DNA of 64,000 nucleotides, from assembly GCA_934630905.1 (NCBI GenBank), contig CAKTXN010000002.1, positions 1-64,000 of the forward strand, written 5' to 3'. Made by a program: the position numbers and the translations under genes. This document shows, piece by piece, positions 61,835-64,000 of this stretch. The notes beneath the pieces were generated by a model. It saw only the letters and a program-made list of their open reading frames with translations, was not told the origin of the DNA and ran no database searches. How positions within the stretch are numbered: the first letter of the stretch is position 1; the number at the start of each line of letters is the position of its first letter. The DNA is from an uncultured Eggerthellaceae bacterium (GTDB taxonomy: Bacteria > Actinomycetota > Coriobacteriia > Coriobacteriales > Eggerthellaceae).

Positions 61835-63417
61835 CACAGCTTTCTCGCATTTTATTCGCTGCCGCATCCAGCGGCTCGGGAAAAACAACCGTGACGAGCG
61901 GCATTTTGCGCTGCCTTGATCGGCGCGGCGCGAACGTGCACGCGTATAAATGCGGCCCCGATTACATTGACCCCATGTTCCACCGCTCGGTGCTGAACAC
62001 GCCGTGCCGCAACCTGGATTTGTACTTCTCCACAGAAGACCAGGTGCGCACGCTGCTGGCCGAAAGCGCGCTTGCAGGCGCTCATGCGGGCGCTCATGCA
62101 GAAGGCGCAGGTGAAAGCGCTGTCTGCGCAGAAGCCGCCAGCCCAGAAGCCACTGCTTCGCAAGGCGCAGCCACCTTGCGCGAAGAGAGCGCCGCGCAAG
62201 ACGCGGCAGTTGCACAGCGCATTGCCGTTCTGGAAGGCGTCATGGGCTACTACGATGGCCTGGGCGGCACTACAGTAACGGCAAGCGCTTACCACGTTGC
62301 GCAGACCACGAATACGCCGGTGATCCTTATCGCCGATGGCCGGGGCGCATCGCTTACGCTGGTTGCGTCGCTGAAAGGCATCATCGAGTACCGCCAGCCC
62401 AACAGCGTGGCGGGCGTTATCATCAACCGCTGCACGAAGAGCTTGGCCACGCTGCTTGCACCCGCCATTGAGCAGGAATGCGGCATTCCCGTTTTAGGCT
62501 ACGTGCCGAACAAGCCCGAATTCGCGCTGGAGAGCCGCCACCTGGGCTTGGTTACCGCAAACGAAGTGGATGACCTGCAAAAACGTATTGATGCCGTGGC
62601 GGACACGCTGGAGGAAACCATCGACATTGATGCGCTACTTACCGTGGCGCAGCAGGCACCGGCGCTGGAATATAATCCTTCGCACGTAACTGCCGCAACA
62701 GCAGATAAACCGATTATCGCCGTGGCGCAAGACGAGGCTTTCTGCTTCTATTACGAAGAGAGCTTGGAGCTGTTACGTAAACTTGGCGCTGAGCTGGCGT
62801 TTTTCTCGCCGTTGGCGGGAGATACCCTGCCCAAGGGCGCATGCGGCGTTTACTTGGGTGGCGGCTACCCCGAGCTGCATGCCGCTGCTTTAGCGGAAAA
62901 CAAAGCGCTGGCGCATGAGCTGCAAGCACGCCATGCGGCGGGCATGCCGCTGTTTGCGGAATGCGGCGGCTTCATGTACTTGCAAGAAAACCTGACCGAT
63001 ATCGAGGGTCGCACTTGGCCCATGGCGGGCGTTATCCCTGGTGAAGTGCATTACACGGGTAAGCTTTCGCGCTTTGGCTACATTGAGCTTACCGCTTCCG
63101 AGCGCGGCATGGGGCTTGATGCGGGCGACACGTTGCGCGCGCACGAGTTCCATTACTTTGACAGTTCGCACAACGGGCAAGCATGCCACGCCGTGAAATA
63201 CACGGGCAAGCAATGGGATTGCTGCGTGCTGGAAGACCGTCTTTTTGCGGGATTCCCCCACTTCTACCTGCCGAATTGCCAAAAACTCGCACGCGGTTTC
63301 GTGGAAGCGGCGGCGGCCTACAAAAACGAGACAGGCGGCGCGGAAGAAGCGCCACGCCCCGAGCAAAACGCCGCAAACGAGCCATCAAGCAGCACGGAAG
63401 CGCAGGGTGTCCGATGA
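61828..63417 (+). CDS. cbiA: Cobyrinic acid a,c-diamide synthase
   Basis: A 529-residue ATP- and glutamine-dependent amidase that amidates the a and c side chains. The N-terminal P-loop is AASSGSGKTTVTSGIL, and YKCGPDYIDPMFH follows. An Ala/Glu-rich insert lies at ~85-130. The C-terminal triad-type glutaminase domain has GGGYPEL and the nucleophile Cys in FAECGGFMYL. The C-terminal 30 residues are disordered. Overlaps both neighbours by a few bases, indicating tight coupling in the operon. Confidence 0.95.
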   Translation: MLAQLSRILFAAASSGSGKTTVTSGILRCLDRRGANVHAYKCGPDYIDPMFHRSVLNTPCRNLDLYFSTEDQVRTLLAESALAGAHAGAHAEGAGESAVCAEAASPEATASQGAATLREESAAQDAAVAQRIAVLEGVMGYYDGLGGTTVTASAYHVAQTTNTPVILIADGRGASLTLVASLKGIIEYRQPNSVAGVIINRCTKSLATLLAPAIEQECGIPVLGYVPNKPEFALESRHLGLVTANEVDDLQKRIDAVADTLEETIDIDALLTVAQQAPALEYNPSHVTAATADKPIIAVAQDEAFCFYYEESLELLRKLGAELAFFSPLAGDTLPKGACGVYLGGGYPELHAAALAENKALAHELQARHAAGMPLFAECGGFMYLQENLTDIEGRTWPMAGVIPGEVHYTGKLSRFGYIELTASERGMGLDAGDTLRAHEFHYFDSSHNGQACHAVKYTGKQWDCCVLEDRLFAGFPHFYLPNCQKLARGFVEAAAAYKNETGGAEEAPRPEQNAANEPSSSTEAQGVR

Positions 63418-64000
63418 GCGTTGCCTTCTGCGTAAGCGTAGCGCTTGTTGTGGGCTACGTTGCCGATTTGCTGTTCGGCGAGCATTTCGCCGCCATCTGC
63501 CCCGCTATCCTGCTGGGCAAGCTCATTGCGAAACTTGAGCCGCCGTTGCGTGCACGCGCCGAAAACGACCCTGCGAAGCTGCGCCGCGCTGGACGCATCC
63601 TGGTTGCTGCCGTGTGCGCTACCGCGTTTGTGCCCACGCTGGCAATTTCCGTGGTGGCATGGCTCATTCACCCGGCAGTTTTCCTGGTACTACAGGCATT
63701 TTGGTTCTACCAGATTATGGCTACGCGCTGCCTGGCCGATGCCAGCCTGCCCGTCTACCAGGCACTTCAGAATGACGATCTGGAAAAAGCGCGTCGCGAA
63801 GTAGGTATGATCGTGGGACGCGACACCACCGAGCTCACGGCCGAAGGTTGCACGAAAGCTGCCGTGGAAACCATTGCGGAAAACACGAGCGACGGCTCCA
63901 TTGCCCCGCTGATTTATTTCGCGTTGGGCGCAGCACCGCTGGCGATGCTTTACAAAGCCATCAACACCATGGACAGCATGCTTGGATACAAAAACGAGAA
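63414..64000 (+). CDS. cbiB: Adenosylcobinamide-phosphate synthase, 5' part (cut by window end)
   Basis: 195 codons are visible before the window ends. The protein is a multi-pass membrane enzyme that attaches aminopropanol phosphate to adenosylcobyric acid. Typical features are the early VGYVADLLFGE, GRDTTELTAEGCTKAAVETIAENTSDGSIAPL (seen over ~32 residues) and NTMDSMLGYKNE at the edge. The ATG overlaps the cbiA stop (ATGA). The remaining pathway genes, such as a cobaltochelatase, cbiL and cbiC, are expected to lie to the right. Confidence 0.93.
   Translation, partial: MSVAFCVSVALVVGYVADLLFGEHFAAICPAILLGKLIAKLEPPLRARAENDPAKLRRAGRILVAAVCATAFVPTLAISVVAWLIHPAVFLVLQAFWFYQIMATRCLADASLPVYQALQNDDLEKARREVGMIVGRDTTELTAEGCTKAAVETIAENTSDGSIAPLIYFALGAAPLAMLYKAINTMDSMLGYKNE

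Overview
The window is GC-rich, gene-dense bacterial DNA. Its gene content points to an anaerobic member of the Coriobacteriia, most likely Eggerthellaceae (Slackia / Eggerthella / Denitrobacterium relatives); the genus is not resolved and this placement is inference. Supporting features are a Tat-exported DMSO-reductase-type enzyme paired with a LuxR regulator whose N-terminal half is a multi-pass membrane domain, a complete-looking anaerobic (cbi) corrin-ring pathway, meso-diaminopimelate dehydrogenase, and many proteins carrying long Ala/Ser/Thr/Gly-rich disordered stretches.

Layout. 0-10 kb: a signal-peptide gene remnant, a two-component pair (histidine kinase and OmpR-type regulator), a divergent large Tat-like surface protein, purB, two TrkA-type K+ regulatory proteins and a cell-wall hydrolase-like protein. 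10-16.6 kb: a metal-dependent amidohydrolase, an MFS permease fused to CBS domains, a HigB/HigA-type toxin-antitoxin pair with a clear palindromic operator, and the radical-SAM / DUF4130 pair of the putative DNA modification/repair families. 16.5-21 kb: an argC-argJ-argB-argD operon read leftwards. 21-29 kb: a LysR regulator, a 2.9-kb MenE-MenC-like fusion whose key catalytic lysines are replaced, a Cys-rich small-domain protein, ddh and a diguanylate cyclase. 29-35 kb: phosphoglucomutase, beta-carbonic anhydrase, a YgiQ-type radical SAM protein, a GtrA protein and a zinc-ribbon protein. 35-37 kb: an AT-richer accessory island with a chimeric antitoxin fragment and an ATPase/nuclease of the DUF234 type.

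37-47 kb is a divergent respiratory divergon. dmsA-dmsB-dmsC and a TorD-type chaperone read left. A radical SAM protein, an orphan DmsC-like anchor and a membrane-bound LuxR regulator read right from a shared control region that carries a perfect palindrome. 47-50 kb holds an MTA/SAH-deaminase-type amidohydrolase and an Mrp/NBP35 ATPase. From 50.8 kb to the end a cobalamin riboswitch precedes a long rightward corrinoid locus: lipoprotein, BtuF/C/D-like ABC transporter, cbiD, cbiF, cbiG-cbiH fusion, cbiJ, cbiE-cbiT fusion, cbiA and the start of cbiB, cut by the window edge.

The most unusual non-coding signal is a family of three 216-238 bp intergenic elements (10.1, 27.5 and 35.5 kb). Each has ~50-bp inverted arms that are conserved between copies, around a centre that is not. 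A second 35-bp palindromic repeat occurs at 0.36, 49.94 and 50.37 kb. The other leading leads are the MenE-MenC-like fusion with both active sites altered and the orphan-anchor / radical-SAM / membrane-LuxR module. I saw no tRNA, rRNA, CRISPR array or insertion-sequence transposase in the window.
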